A DNA stretch of 64,000 bases from Soonwooa buanensis (lineage in GTDB: Bacteria; Bacteroidota; Bacteroidia; Flavobacteriales; Weeksellaceae), in NCBI RefSeq assembly GCF_900167905.1, contig NZ_FUYZ01000001.1:248001-312000 (forward strand), given 5' to 3'. Below, piece after piece: positions 53,460-63,079 of the stretch. The position numbers and the translations under genes were made by a program. Each line of letters opens with the position of its first letter. Position 1 is the first letter of the stretch. A model generated the notes under the pieces. That model saw nothing but the letters and a program-made list of their open reading frames with translations. It was not told the origin of the DNA and did not search any database.

Positions 53460-54341
53460 ATGCATCCATTTTCGGTTTCTTTTGAAGTTATTGACAATAT
53501 TTTCATACAGATTCTTACAATCCTCGCGGCTTTATTTATTGCTTGGACTTGGTTTTATTATCAAAATCATCGACCAATGTTTCAATGTATTGGTGGGGCT
53601 ATAATTGGTGGGATTATTTCATATTTTGTTGCTTTGTTGTTCTTCGGAATTATAGGAAGTTTTTATACCATAATTAAAGACGAACTAAATCCTAATAAAC
53701 AAACCGCAACTATTGTTAATTACGACACTTTTACAAGTACTTCGCAAGACTCAAATCGAAGAACGATTAGCAGAAGAACGCGAACTAATACTTACTACAA
53801 ACCGACTTTAGAATATCGCGATAAAAACGGAAATATTAGACAAGTCAAAGGAGATGTTTCTTTCAGTAAAAGTAATCAGAAACCAGTCGGGAGCGTCGTA
53901 AAAGTTATTGTTGAAGATAATAAAGTTAGGATGCAAGAAACACCTATCAAAACATTTGCTTTTGTCATGAACATTATAGTTTTGGCCTTCATGTTTATGT
54001 TTTACTTTATCTTTTACACTTTTGCAAAAACTGGAGGTTTTGAAGATTCTTCCAATATATTGCTTTTAATTTTCGCTTACGTTGTTTTTCCTATTGCATT
54101 TTTTGTTTTAATCTATCTATTCCTAAATATTGGTTACGATTATTTTATCCTCAGCGAAAGGTACACGAGCTTTGGCGGTGCTATAATTTGCACAGGTTTA
54201 GGATTTTTTCTCGTGCTATGTATTTACGGTTTTATTAAATATAAAATAGAATATGCTGCGAAAAAAAAGAAAAAAGCTTTGAAAAAACTCGAAAAGAAAG
54301 CGAAAAAAGAAAGAGAGAAAGCCAATGCTATTCAACATTAA
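53460..54341 (+). CDS. DUF3592-like membrane protein
   Basis: 293 residues. Two membrane segments (about 15-32, 40-65), a soluble loop (about 70-165) with the DUF3592-like pattern of a beta module (TNTYYKPTLEYRDKNG, then KPVGSVVKVIVEDNKVRM), more membrane segments (170-200, 210-232, 245-262), and a lysine-rich C-terminal tail (AKKKKKALKKLEKKAKKERE), which is likely cytoplasmic and helical. Function unknown. Confidence 0.7.
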   Translation: MHPFSVSFEVIDNIFIQILTILAALFIAWTWFYYQNHRPMFQCIGGAIIGGIISYFVALLFFGIIGSFYTIIKDELNPNKQTATIVNYDTFTSTSQDSNRRTISRRTRTNTYYKPTLEYRDKNGNIRQVKGDVSFSKSNQKPVGSVVKVIVEDNKVRMQETPIKTFAFVMNIIVLAFMFMFYFIFYTFAKTGGFEDSSNILLLIFAYVVFPIAFFVLIYLFLNIGYDYFILSERYTSFGGAIICTGLGFFLVLCIYGFIKYKIEYAAKKKKKALKKLEKKAKKEREKANAIQH

Positions 54342-54396
54342 TTATTTATAAGACAATTCGTCATTTAGGATTTTGCTTCTTTAAAAACTAAAAAAG

Positions 54397-54404
54397 TATC
54401 TTTG
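54397..54404 (+). promoter_or_regulatory. Promoter box with leaderless spacing
   Basis: TATCTTTG, then CTTT, then ATG at 54409. A TTTG lies 21 nt further upstream (54372-54375). Confidence 0.6.
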
Positions 54405-54408
54405 CTTT

Positions 54409-55047
54409 ATGGATTTAAAATACCTCCTTAGAGAACCCGAAAATATTACTTCTTCTACGCCACTTTTAGTTTTAATACATGGCTATGGAAGCAACGAAGA
54501 AGATCTTTTTAGCTTTGTACCAACGCTTCCCAAAGATTGGTTAGTTGTAAGCTTTCGAGCGCCAAAAGACACGCCTTATGGTGGTTACGCTTGGTATGAT
54601 ATCGATTTGACAAATCCTGAAAAATATGTGGATGTAGAACAAGCGGAAGCTGCAATTTCTGGAATAATGGAAGCTATCATGAAGATCAGCAACCAATACG
54701 GCTTGGTCGATAACCCGACGCATCTTTGTGGCTTCAGTCAAGGCGGAATTTTGAGTTACGCGATGGCATTACGTTTTCCTCAATTATTTAATAAAATTGC
54801 GTGTCTTAGCAGTTATCCAGAAGAAAAGCTTTTAACAAACATTGTAAAAGACAAGAAAAAACTAGAGCAATTAAGATTTTTTGTTTCTCATGGGACAGAT
54901 GACGCTGTTATTCCAATGGATTGGGGACGAAAAGCTGCAGAATTGTTATACGATTTAAGTTGCTACTTCAGTTTTAGAGAATATATGAGTGGACATGGTG
55001 TTAATCAAAAAAATTATATGGATTTGATGACATTCTTCGAATCTTAA
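54409..55047 (+). CDS. Phospholipase/carboxylesterase-family hydrolase
   Basis: 212 residues, alpha/beta-hydrolase. LVLIHGYGSNEEDLF near 20, nucleophile GFSQGG near 110, Asp in GTDDAVIP near 165 and His in SGHGVNQ near 197: the YpfH/carboxylesterase type, length typical. Cytoplasmic esterase of unknown substrate. Confidence 0.88.
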   Translation: MDLKYLLREPENITSSTPLLVLIHGYGSNEEDLFSFVPTLPKDWLVVSFRAPKDTPYGGYAWYDIDLTNPEKYVDVEQAEAAISGIMEAIMKISNQYGLVDNPTHLCGFSQGGILSYAMALRFPQLFNKIACLSSYPEEKLLTNIVKDKKKLEQLRFFVSHGTDDAVIPMDWGRKAAELLYDLSCYFSFREYMSGHGVNQKNYMDLMTFFES

Positions 55048-55123
55048 TAAATTTCAATTTATTTGTGTGGCATAGCATTTGCAAGCTTTTCTACGAACAC
55101 AAATAATGGAGAACAATAAAATA

Positions 55124-55153
55124 AAAAAGCTATTCATAACAGAATAGCTTTTT
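55124..55153. terminator. Bidirectional terminator
   Basis: A 12-bp stem (55124-55135 with 55142-55153) with A and T flanks, between the convergent hydrolase and head-GIN genes. Confidence 0.85.
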
Positions 55154-55176
55154 GTTTATAATCGATTATTATTGAA

Positions 55177-55845
55177 TTATTTGTAATTCACTTTTCCGCC
55201 GATAACTTTTTTCTCGTTTCGATTTTCTGGATTACCATAAACATTGATAATTCCCCCTGCACGAGTCGTTGTCGTAACATCTTGACTTGCAAAAACATTA
55301 GCTTCACCTCCAGCATTAACAGTCACCGAAGTATTTTCGGACTTCAATTCTGCACCTTCATATTTTCCGCCAGCGTTAACAACAACATCTTGTGTAGTCG
55401 TTTCACCAGCAATTTTTATTAAACCTCCAGTGTTCACTTTAGAAGAAATAGCTGTCGAGTTCGCAACAACATCAATCACCGAACCTTCATTTGATATTAA
55501 ACTTAGATTAGAAGACGTAATTGGAGAAGTCGATGAAATAATAGAGCCTTGGCTCGCTTGGATGCTTCCAAGGTTTTTGTAATACAAAATAATTTTTGTG
55601 GCATCACCTTGCATCACTTTAGAAGTCACCATTCTAACTTTTAACTCATTGCCGCTATTTACAAACTCGACATTTCCAGCATTTTTTCCAGAAATATCGG
55701 CTTTATACTCGTCTCCAGGGATTAGTTCTACATTAATCTGATCAAAAACTTTAAGTTTTGTAAAGCTTCCTACATTTTTCATTTGTGCAAACGCAAGTGT
55801 CGTACCTGCTGCAATCATCATTGTGGTCAAAATTTGTTTAATCAT
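55177..55845 (-). CDS. Head-GIN domain (DUF2807) exported protein
   Basis: 222 residues. A signal peptide (MTTMMIAAGTTLAFA-like) is followed by a DUF2807 beta-helix/solenoid: VGSFTKLKVFDQINVEL near 24, repeated short strands, and late GGKYEGAEL, GGEANVFAS and GGIINVYGNPE turns. It is exported, of unknown role; such proteins accompany envelope-stress genes. Confidence 0.85.
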   Translation of the reverse strand: MIKQILTTMMIAAGTTLAFAQMKNVGSFTKLKVFDQINVELIPGDEYKADISGKNAGNVEFVNSGNELKVRMVTSKVMQGDATKIILYYKNLGSIQASQGSIISSTSPITSSNLSLISNEGSVIDVVANSTAISSKVNTGGLIKIAGETTTQDVVVNAGGKYEGAELKSENTSVTVNAGGEANVFASQDVTTTTRAGGIINVYGNPENRNEKKVIGGKVNYK

Positions 55846-55971
55846 AATTTTGGTTCTTATTTAGCTTTTTTAGTCATGACAAAATCAATACCATAATAGG
55901 TTGGCAAGATAATTTAATTTTAATTAATTATCATTCATAAATAGTTTTTAAAAACTTTTCAATAAAAACAT

Positions 55972-55979
55972 TACATTTG
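55972..55979 (+). promoter_or_regulatory. -7 box of the S41 peptidase gene
   Basis: TACATTTG matches TAnnTTTG, 22 nt before the ATG at 56002. Confidence 0.45.
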
Positions 55980-56001
55980 ATTTCGGAAAGATTTATATTC
56001 G

Positions 56002-57525
56002 ATGGCAAGACTTTATTTATTCGTTTTTTGTTTTTTAATAATAGATTGTCAATCTGTTAAAAAAGCTAATGCCGAATTCGAAAAAAAAATTCCTATCCAG
56101 CAACTACAAGACGATATTGACCAAACCTATATTTCTCTTAAACGATTTCACCCCGAACTTTATTGGTACATTTCTGAAAAAGAGTTAGAAAAGAAATTTG
56201 ACAGTCTCAAAAGCACGATTTCGGAACCGTTAAACAAGCAAGAATTTTATTTTAAACTCGCGCCAGTTATCGCCCAAATCCGAGAAGGTCATCTCCGACT
56301 TCGCATTCCACAAAAACAATATACAAAGGCAGAAACAAAAGTGTTTGATAAAAAAACGCCACTTTTCGGACAATATACCTATCGCATTTCGGATGAAAAA
56401 ATGATCGTTTATAAACCAACGGTTGATTCTGAAAAGAAGCTTCTTCCTGGCACCGAAATTTTAGAAATAAATGGTGTAAAAGTTATTGATTTAATCAAAA
56501 AATATCGAAGTGTTATGACTTCGGACGCTTACAACCAAACCTATTACAAATATGCGTTGAGCGAGGCTTTTTTTAATTATTACACTGCAGAATTTGGTCT
56601 TTTGAGTGAAGCTAATTTAAAGATAAAATTCAAAAATCAGATTAGCGATTTTGTCTTAAAAAGAGTTGATAAAGAGGAAATTAAAAAACAAAAATATACG
56701 CCTAGTAAAGAGATAAAAAAAATCTATGATTTTGATGCGAGAACCAATTCTTTCAACCGAAGTATGCGTTTTGCAGTCGCAGATAGCTCTGTCGCTTACA
56801 TGAAAATAAAAACTTTCTCGGATACAGGTTCTTCCAAATTTTATAAAAAAACCTTTAAAAAAATCAAAGAAGCCAAATCAAAATACTTAATTCTTGACAT
56901 TAGAAATAATCTTGGTGGCTCTTTGGACGAAATCAACAATCTGTATTCTTACCTTACAACTGAGAATTATACTTTGGTAAAAATGCCAGAGATGACTTTT
57001 GAAAATGCTGCGATACATCGTAATTTTTTTTACAATTTACCAACAACCAGCAAAATAATTTCAGCGCCCGCTTATCCGTTTTTTATCGCTGGCAATCGTT
57101 TTTTATCAGGAAAAAATAAAGAAGGTAAAGCTATTTTTAAAGAATCTGCTGCTAAGGAAAGTAAGTCCAAAAAAGATGCTTTCCAAGGGAAAATTTATGT
57201 CTTAGTAAATGGTTCAAGCTTTTCTGCATCTTCTGTTATTTCAGCAAAATTAAAACACGACAAACGCGCCATTATCGTTGGCGAAGAGACTGGCGGCGCT
57301 AATGATGGTACAGTCGCAGGTTTTAATAATACGATTGAACTAACCAATTCTAAACTTAATCTACCAATTGGTTTACTTTTCATCCAACCTAACATCGAAC
57401 CTCTTGGGCAAAAACGTGGTGTAATGCCCGATGTGGAAGTTGATGCCGATTTCTATAATGTCAGCCAAGGCAAAGATCTTCAACTCGAATGGATTCTTAA
57501 CGATATCAAAAAAAAATCGGACTAA
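56002..57525 (+). CDS. S41 family peptidase (C-terminal processing protease type), lipoprotein
   Basis: 507 residues. A lipobox-like IIDCQS is at about residue 15. The protease core is near 270-450: YLILDIRNNLGGSLDEINN, the nucleophile Ser in LVNGSSFSASSVI near 400 and VGEETGGANDGTVAG near 428. An N-terminal helical region and a PDZ-like part (LPGTEILEINGVKVIDLIKK near 150) precede it. A periplasmic endopeptidase of unknown substrate. Confidence 0.85.
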   Translation: MARLYLFVFCFLIIDCQSVKKANAEFEKKIPIQQLQDDIDQTYISLKRFHPELYWYISEKELEKKFDSLKSTISEPLNKQEFYFKLAPVIAQIREGHLRLRIPQKQYTKAETKVFDKKTPLFGQYTYRISDEKMIVYKPTVDSEKKLLPGTEILEINGVKVIDLIKKYRSVMTSDAYNQTYYKYALSEAFFNYYTAEFGLLSEANLKIKFKNQISDFVLKRVDKEEIKKQKYTPSKEIKKIYDFDARTNSFNRSMRFAVADSSVAYMKIKTFSDTGSSKFYKKTFKKIKEAKSKYLILDIRNNLGGSLDEINNLYSYLTTENYTLVKMPEMTFENAAIHRNFFYNLPTTSKIISAPAYPFFIAGNRFLSGKNKEGKAIFKESAAKESKSKKDAFQGKIYVLVNGSSFSASSVISAKLKHDKRAIIVGEETGGANDGTVAGFNNTIELTNSKLNLPIGLLFIQPNIEPLGQKRGVMPDVEVDADFYNVSQGKDLQLEWILNDIKKKSD

Positions 57526-57586
57526 ATGTCTAAAATTCCGTTTTGGCAGTTTCTTTGTGTAATCTGACAAAGAAATACATAACATT

Positions 57587-58126
57587 ATGGAAGATAACAA
57601 AGATATACACGAGGAAAACGAACATTTAACGACTGACGAACAAACCAACACAGAAGAAAACACGACTGACAATGTGACAGCAGAAAAGACTTCTGAGGAA
57701 TTATTGGCAGAAGAAAAAGACCGTTACCTTCGTCTTTATGCAGAATTTGAAAATTACAAAAGAAGAACTGCAAAAGAAAAGAACGAATTCTTTATGTATG
57801 CTAACCAAGACATTATGATCTCGATGTTAGCAATCCTTGACGACTTCGAAAGAGCACTTAAAGAAATTGCTAAAACTGGCAACGAAGACGATATTAAAGG
57901 CGTAGAATTGATTTATCAAAAATTCAAAGGAAAATTAATGGAAAAAGGTCTTAAACCAATTGAAGTTAATCCTGGCGACGACTTTAACGTAGATTTTCAT
58001 GAAGCAATTACGCAAATCCCAGCACCAACACCTGAATTAAAAGGAAAAATTGTTGACGTCATCGAGAAAGGTTACCAACTTCATGACAAAGTTATTCGTT
58101 TCACAAAAGTGGTAACAGGAGCTTAA
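57587..58126 (+). CDS. grpE: Nucleotide exchange factor GrpE
   Basis: 179 residues. An acidic N-terminal tail and coiled coil, the core EKDRYLRLYAEFENYKRRTA near 44 and the C-terminal beta wing (LKGKIVDVIEKGYQLHDKVI). It drives ADP release from DnaK. It lies 38 bp upstream of dnaJ; dnaK is not adjacent. Confidence 0.96.
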   Translation: MEDNKDIHEENEHLTTDEQTNTEENTTDNVTAEKTSEELLAEEKDRYLRLYAEFENYKRRTAKEKNEFFMYANQDIMISMLAILDDFERALKEIAKTGNEDDIKGVELIYQKFKGKLMEKGLKPIEVNPGDDFNVDFHEAITQIPAPTPELKGKIVDVIEKGYQLHDKVIRFTKVVTGA

Positions 58127-58164
58127 AATCGCTTAATACATAAAGCATTTTAGAATTTAAGACA

Positions 58165-59286
58165 ATGGCAAAAAGAGACTATTACGAGATATTAGAAGTT
58201 ACGAAAACTGCAACTTCCGAAGAAATTAAGAAAGCTTATCGTAAACAAGCGATCAAATATCACCCTGATAAAAACCCTGGCAACGCAGAAGCTGAGGAGA
58301 AATTCAAAGAAGCTGCGGAAGCTTATGAAGTGTTGAGCGATGACAACAAGCGTGCACGTTATGACCAATATGGTCACGCAGGTCTTGGTGGCGCTGCTGG
58401 AGGCGGATTTGGCGGTGGCTTCGGTGGCGGTATGAACATGGAAGATATTTTCAGCCAATTTGGAGATATTTTTGGTGGGCATTTCGGCGGTGGCTTCGGT
58501 GGCGGGCGTCAACAACAATCGAGAGGAACTAACCTTAGAATCCGTATCAAACTTAACCTAGAAGAAATGGTGAATGGTACGCAGAAGACGGTTAAGGTTA
58601 AAAAAATGAAGTTGGCAGAAGGTGTAACTTCTAAAACTTGTCCTACTTGTCAAGGTTCTGGTGTGCAGATTAAAGTGATGAACACGATGTTCGGACAAAT
58701 GCAAACGCAAGCTAATTGTGGAACTTGTAATGGTATCGGAAAAGTTGCTGACAAAATTCCTGCTGGTGCTAATGCACAAGGTTTGGTTAAAACTGAGGAA
58801 GAAATCACAATCAACATCCCAGCTGGAGCTAGAGACGGCATTCAACTTAATGTAAGAGGAAAAGGTAACGACGCGCCTTTTGGTGGTGCAGCGGGCGACC
58901 TGTATGTTGTGGTTGAGGAAGAAGTTGACAAATTGATCAAACGCGAAGGCGACAATCTTCACCAAGAATTGTTTATTTCTTTTGCTGAAGCGGCTTTAGG
59001 AACTTCTAAAGAAATCAATGTCGTTGGTGGAAAAGTAAAAATCAAAGTTGAAGAAGGCACACAGTCTGGAAAAATTTTGAGACTTGCTGGTAAAGGTCTT
59101 CCAAATATCGAAGGCTACGGTGGCAAAGGCGATATGTTTGTACACATCAATGTATGGACGCCTCAAAAGCTTACTAAAGAACAAAAAGCATTTTTCCAAA
59201 GTCAAATCGATAATAACGAAATGGCTGCAGAACCAACTGGAAAAGAAAAATCTTTCTTTGAAAAAGTTAAAGATTTATTTGATTAA
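58165..59286 (+). CDS. dnaJ: Chaperone DnaJ
   Basis: 373 residues. J-domain with HPD ([10 protein letters not shown] near 32), a Gly-rich linker (75-120), and a zinc region with only two CxxCxGxG repeats (CPTCQGSG near 155, CGTCNGIG near 180) where classic DnaJ has four. C-terminal substrate-binding domains follow. It stimulates DnaK ATPase. Confidence 0.95.
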   Translation: MAKRDYYEILEVTKTATSEEIKKAYRKQAIKYHPDKNPGNAEAEEKFKEAAEAYEVLSDDNKRARYDQYGHAGLGGAAGGGFGGGFGGGMNMEDIFSQFGDIFGGHFGGGFGGGRQQQSRGTNLRIRIKLNLEEMVNGTQKTVKVKKMKLAEGVTSKTCPTCQGSGVQIKVMNTMFGQMQTQANCGTCNGIGKVADKIPAGANAQGLVKTEEEITINIPAGARDGIQLNVRGKGNDAPFGGAAGDLYVVVEEEVDKLIKREGDNLHQELFISFAEAALGTSKEINVVGGKVKIKVEEGTQSGKILRLAGKGLPNIEGYGGKGDMFVHINVWTPQKLTKEQKAFFQSQIDNNEMAAEPTGKEKSFFEKVKDLFD

Positions 59287-59305
59287 ATAGTTGCAAAATA
59301 TATCT

Positions 59306-59333
59306 AAAACCTACTTTCTGAGTAGGTTTTTTT
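59306..59333. terminator. Terminator between dnaJ and 59332
   Basis: A 10-bp stem (59306-59315 with 59321-59330) with a 5-nt loop and a T-run on the plus strand; it overlaps the stop of the convergent gene. Confidence 0.8.
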
Positions 59334-60489
59334 ATTTAAAAATATCAGCAACGTTTTTCACAATGGCATAATGAATCGTCGTAGCAATAAGATTTTCATC
59401 TGTTGAAAAAGCAAAATCCATAATGTTGTACACATCGGTATCTTCAAGGTCAAAATTGGAATTTTCTGTAATTTTTTCAAAACCTTTTCCCCAAATTTTT
59501 TGAACACCAAAAACCATGGCATAAGGAAGATATTTTTCGAAAATTTCGGGTGTTTTTTTAGGAGCGTTTAAGAATTGTAATTGCTTTTCTTCGGCTGCAC
59601 TTAGATACATTTTAAAACCTTCGATCTCGTTTAATAATGATTGATATTCTTTCGACACTTTATTAAAAACATCTTGAATAAAGAATAACACTAAAAAATT
59701 AATCAACAAAAAGCATCTCACACGCAAGAAGTTGACAATATCTGGATTAAGATAATACAACTTCAAAAATTGAAATGCGATTAAACAACCGACCACAATT
59801 AGAAGAATTGTTTTTAAACGTTTGGAAGATCGTCGATTCGGTCTTAAAAGCAAAAATACAACAAGCCAAAATATAAAAAAACCAATATTATGAACCAGGT
59901 CAAGAACTTCCCAATAACTGCCTTTGACGTAAGAGTAAATCGTCAATCCGAAATACAAAAAGCTAATAATCGACGCGCTAAACATCAAAAATAATCGTCC
60001 ACGAAAACCTCTTCGAATGGTCTTTCGATACTGACTTCGTAGAGAATTTGATAGATTATCACAAGCCGAATTGATGTTTTCATTTTTATCACCATTAATG
60101 ATAATCTTAGAATCTTCAGCAAATAAATTTCTCATAAGTTGAGCTTCGTCAAGAGACAAATTATTGTCAGGTTCTTTCAAAACTTCTAATTGATATGTGA
60201 TATTAACTTTTGATTTTCGAATTTTAATATATTTTTTAACCGCCAAATTAATGATCAAAGTTGACAACATTCCGGTTCTGAAATCGCCATAAATTAAAAA
60301 AGCCATTTCAGCAGGCGACATATTTTTAGGCGGAGAAAACTGTGGAATGATGATATCTTTTTTCCATTTTCTAGTTATTAAAAAACAGAATAAAAAATAG
60401 ACGATCATAATAGCAAAAGCTATCATCACCCAATGTGTATTGTCGTACACAACTCTTTCTACATAAATAACATTGGGCTCGTTTTGCAT
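59332..60489 (-). CDS. DUF2207-type membrane protein lacking the exported N-terminal domain
   Basis: 385 residues. Membrane segments near 20-38, 165-190, 200-216, 225-243 and 252-275 and a soluble stretch between. The opening PPKNMSPAEMAFLIYG near 53 is typical of the DUF2207/YciQ C-terminal half, whose full proteins have a large exported domain upstream. Here only about 15 residues precede the first helix, so this is a short form. Function unknown. Confidence 0.7.
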   Translation of the reverse strand: MQNEPNVIYVERVVYDNTHWVMIAFAIMIVYFLFCFLITRKWKKDIIIPQFSPPKNMSPAEMAFLIYGDFRTGMLSTLIINLAVKKYIKIRKSKVNITYQLEVLKEPDNNLSLDEAQLMRNLFAEDSKIIINGDKNENINSACDNLSNSLRSQYRKTIRRGFRGRLFLMFSASIISFLYFGLTIYSYVKGSYWEVLDLVHNIGFFIFWLVVFLLLRPNRRSSKRLKTILLIVVGCLIAFQFLKLYYLNPDIVNFLRVRCFLLINFLVLFFIQDVFNKVSKEYQSLLNEIEGFKMYLSAAEEKQLQFLNAPKKTPEIFEKYLPYAMVFGVQKIWGKGFEKITENSNFDLEDTDVYNIMDFAFSTDENLIATTIHYAIVKNVADIFK

Positions 60490-60585
60490 TTTTAGGAATA
60501 TTTTTTTTGATTATTTCGATTTTAAAATACAAATTTTAATCAAAAAAACCAATTTTAATTAAAAGACAAAAGTATTAGACAAAAA

Positions 60586-60610
60586 AAGCCTTTTAAAATT
60601 TAAAAGGCTT
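60586..60610 (-). terminator. Terminator of the DtxR-type regulator
   Basis: Near-perfect 25-nt palindrome AAGCCTTTTAAAATTT... with a T-run on the minus strand, 9 bp beyond the stop codon. Confidence 0.75.
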
Positions 60611-60618
60611 ATCATTAT

Positions 60619-61266
60619 TTATTTTACTAAAAGTTTTTCGCAAACCAACTTACTAAAAACCTCCTGTTTACCATCAATTTCGATGAGCATCGATTGGTCA
60701 AAATTTTCGATACTTATAACTTTCATTTCGGTTCCTAATTGGATATTTCTCTTGTTAAGATAACTAAGAAAATCGTCGGAAGATGTTGTAACAGAAGCAA
60801 AAACAACATTTTCATTCTCTTTGCATTGACTTAATTTTTTAAGCTCTGGTTGTACGACAACACCATCTTTATCAGGAATTGGTTCGCCATGTGGATCAAC
60901 TTTTGGGTGATTTAGGATTTCATCCATTTTATCAAAAAAAGCATCAGAATGTATATGTTCTAGTTGCTCCGCAATTTCGTGGACGTTTTCCCAACCAAAT
61001 CCCATTTTCTCCACCAAAAACATTTCTGTTAGACGATGCTTTCTCACGATGAGTGCAGCCTCTTTCCTACCCGATTCGGTGACACGGATTGGTTTGTAAG
61101 ATTCGTAAATCACCCAATTTTTCTCTGCAAATTTTTTAATCATACTGTTCACAGATGGCATTTTAATTTGCAGACGTTTGCTAAGATCATTTACAGAAAC
61201 CTCGTGTTCATCATTCATTAGATGATATAAGGCTTTTAAATAATTTTCTTCTGTTAAGGAATTCAT
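60619..61266 (-). CDS. DtxR/MntR family metal-dependent regulator
   Basis: 215 residues. An N-terminal winged helix (NYLKALYHLMNDEHEVSVND near 6-25), a dimerisation domain with the metal-site histidines and glutamates (RKHRLTEMFLVEKMGF near 73; EQLEHIHSDAFFDKMDE near 97), and a C-terminal FeoA/SH3-like domain. It represses metal-uptake genes when Mn or Fe is bound. The promoter box is four nt from the ATG. Confidence 0.9.
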   Translation of the reverse strand: MNSLTEENYLKALYHLMNDEHEVSVNDLSKRLQIKMPSVNSMIKKFAEKNWVIYESYKPIRVTESGRKEAALIVRKHRLTEMFLVEKMGFGWENVHEIAEQLEHIHSDAFFDKMDEILNHPKVDPHGEPIPDKDGVVVQPELKKLSQCKENENVVFASVTTSSDDFLSYLNKRNIQLGTEMKVISIENFDQSMLIEIDGKQEVFSKLVCEKLLVK

Positions 61267-61270
61267 ACAT

Positions 61271-61278
61271 CAAAGATA
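61271..61278 (-). promoter_or_regulatory. DtxR-type regulator promoter box, leaderless spacing
   Basis: The minus strand reads TATCTTTG, then ATGT, then the ATG at 61266. Transcription should start at about the start codon. Confidence 0.6.
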
Positions 61279-61371
61279 CAAAATGTTAGATTAACTTAAT
61301 TTTAAAACTAACTTTTAATAATTTCGCCATTTTTATTGAATTAAAAACGATTAAAACCATATTATTATTTG

Positions 61372-61379
61372 TAATTTTG
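61372..61379 (+). promoter_or_regulatory. -7 box of pepP
   Basis: TAATTTTG matches TAnnTTTG, 40 nt before the ATG at 61420. Confidence 0.45.
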
Positions 61380-61419
61380 AAAGGAATTTTAAATTTAATA
61401 CCGAAAATAAAAATAGAAC

Positions 61420-62718
61420 ATGACTACAAAATACGACAGAATTCCTAATACCTTGTTCATCAAAAATCGTAAAAAATTTGTCTCTCAAATGAAGCCAAAT
61501 TCGATAGCGATTTTTAATTCTAACGACATTTATCCTATCAGCGCAGACTCTACACTAGCTTTTCAGCAACACCGCGACATTTTTTATCTTTCGGGTGTTG
61601 ACCAAGAAGAAAGCATTTTGTTAATTTTCCCGAATGCTTACAAAGAAGAGTATCGCGAAATTCTATTTGTTAGAGAAACCAACGATCATATTGCCGTTTG
61701 GGAAGGTGAAAAATTGAGCAAAGAAGATGCAACGGAAGTTTCTGGAATTAAAACCGTGATGTGGTTGTCAGAATTCGAAAAAGTATTTTACGATTTGATG
61801 GCGGAAGCAGAAAATATTTATTTAAATAAAAACGAACATTATCGCGCGGCTGTTGAGACACAAACGCGTGAAGATCGCTTCATCGAATTTGTAAAAAAAC
61901 AATATCCGCTTCATACAATTTTGCGCAGCAATCCTATTTTGCAACGTTTAAGAAGTATCAAAGAACCTGAGGAAATTGCTTTGATTCAACATGCTTGTGA
62001 CATTACAGAAAAAGGAATTCGCAGACTTCTTGGCTTTGTAAAACCTGGCATTTGGGAATATGAAATCGAAGCTGAATTGGCGCACGAATTTATAAAAAAT
62101 AGAAGTCGTGGATTTGCCTACACACCAATTATCGCAAGCGGAAACAATGCGAATGTTTTGCATTATATTTCTAACAATATGCAACTGAAAGACGGTGATC
62201 TTATTCTATTAGATGTCGGCGCAGAATACGCGAACTATTCATCGGATTTAACGCGTACAATTCCCGCAAATGGAAAATATACGCCTCGCCAAAAACAAAT
62301 CTACAATGCCGTTCTTAATTGTAAAAAAGAGGCTGAAGATCGCTTGATTGCTGGAAATAATTGGCATAAATTCCATAAAGAAATGGGCGAAGTCTATACT
62401 TCTGCTTTGTTAGATTTGGGATTAATTGATAAAGCGGATGTCCAAAATGAGGATCCAAAATGGCCAGTTTACAAAAAATACATGATGCACGGGACATCGC
62501 ACCACATGGGACTTGACACGCACGACTATGGACTTTTGTCAGATGATTTCGTGGCAGGAATGGTCTTTACCAACGAACCTGGATTCTATATTCCAGAGGA
62601 AGATTTTGGTGTGCGACTTGAAGACGATTACGAGATCCAAGCTTCAGGAAATCCGAAAAATTTTATGAAAAACATTCCTATCGAAGCCGACGAAATCGAG
62701 TCTTTGATGAATTCTTAG
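61420..62718 (+). CDS. pepP: Aminopeptidase P (Xaa-Pro aminopeptidase)
   Basis: 432 residues, M24 family pita-bread fold. An AMP_N domain (about 1-130, FYLSGVDQEESILLIFP) precedes the metal site: the first Asp in ILLDVGAEYANYSSDLTRTI near 263, His in HGTSHHMGLDTHDYG near 350, Glu in FTNEPGFYIPEE near 383 and GVRLEDDYEI near 400. It removes N-terminal residues before proline. Confidence 0.94.
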   Translation: MTTKYDRIPNTLFIKNRKKFVSQMKPNSIAIFNSNDIYPISADSTLAFQQHRDIFYLSGVDQEESILLIFPNAYKEEYREILFVRETNDHIAVWEGEKLSKEDATEVSGIKTVMWLSEFEKVFYDLMAEAENIYLNKNEHYRAAVETQTREDRFIEFVKKQYPLHTILRSNPILQRLRSIKEPEEIALIQHACDITEKGIRRLLGFVKPGIWEYEIEAELAHEFIKNRSRGFAYTPIIASGNNANVLHYISNNMQLKDGDLILLDVGAEYANYSSDLTRTIPANGKYTPRQKQIYNAVLNCKKEAEDRLIAGNNWHKFHKEMGEVYTSALLDLGLIDKADVQNEDPKWPVYKKYMMHGTSHHMGLDTHDYGLLSDDFVAGMVFTNEPGFYIPEEDFGVRLEDDYEIQASGNPKNFMKNIPIEADEIESLMNS

Positions 62719-62732
62719 ATTAAAAAACAACA

Positions 62733-62762
62733 AAAAAGGCTCTCAAATTTGAGAGCCTTTTT
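62733..62762. terminator. Bidirectional terminator
   Basis: A perfect 30-nt palindrome (arms of 15 bp) with A and T runs, between convergent pepP and the YjdI-type gene. Confidence 0.9.
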
Positions 62763-62769
62763 ATTATTT

Positions 62770-62994
62770 CTATTTTGAATTATCTTCTATAACATAAGCC
62801 AAAGCACCAGAAGGGCAAGCATTAATTTGTGCAATTAATTCTTCCTTTGTCGCATTTTCTGGTTTAATCCAAGGTTTGGCTTTGGGATCATAAACTTGGG
62901 GAAGTGACTTTACACAAACTCCTGCATGTTTACATTTACTTGGCGTCCATAACACCGTAATATCTTTGTTGTTAGTATATCTTTTAGTTTCCAT
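62770..62994 (-). CDS. YjdI-type (4Fe-4S) cluster protein
   Basis: 74 residues, one single-cluster ferredoxin domain: KCKHAGVCVKSLPQVYD near 20-36 and the C-terminal CPSGAL near 60, four cysteines in the order C-C-C and C. It matches the YjdI domain; electron partner unknown. Confidence 0.88.
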   Translation of the reverse strand: METKRYTNNKDITVLWTPSKCKHAGVCVKSLPQVYDPKAKPWIKPENATKEELIAQINACPSGALAYVIEDNSK

Positions 62995-63079
62995 ATCAAT
63001 TTTATTTATTATTTAAAGTTATGCAAATTTGAGATAACCGAACTTTTTTAAAATTACTTTTTTTAAACCTAAATTACTT

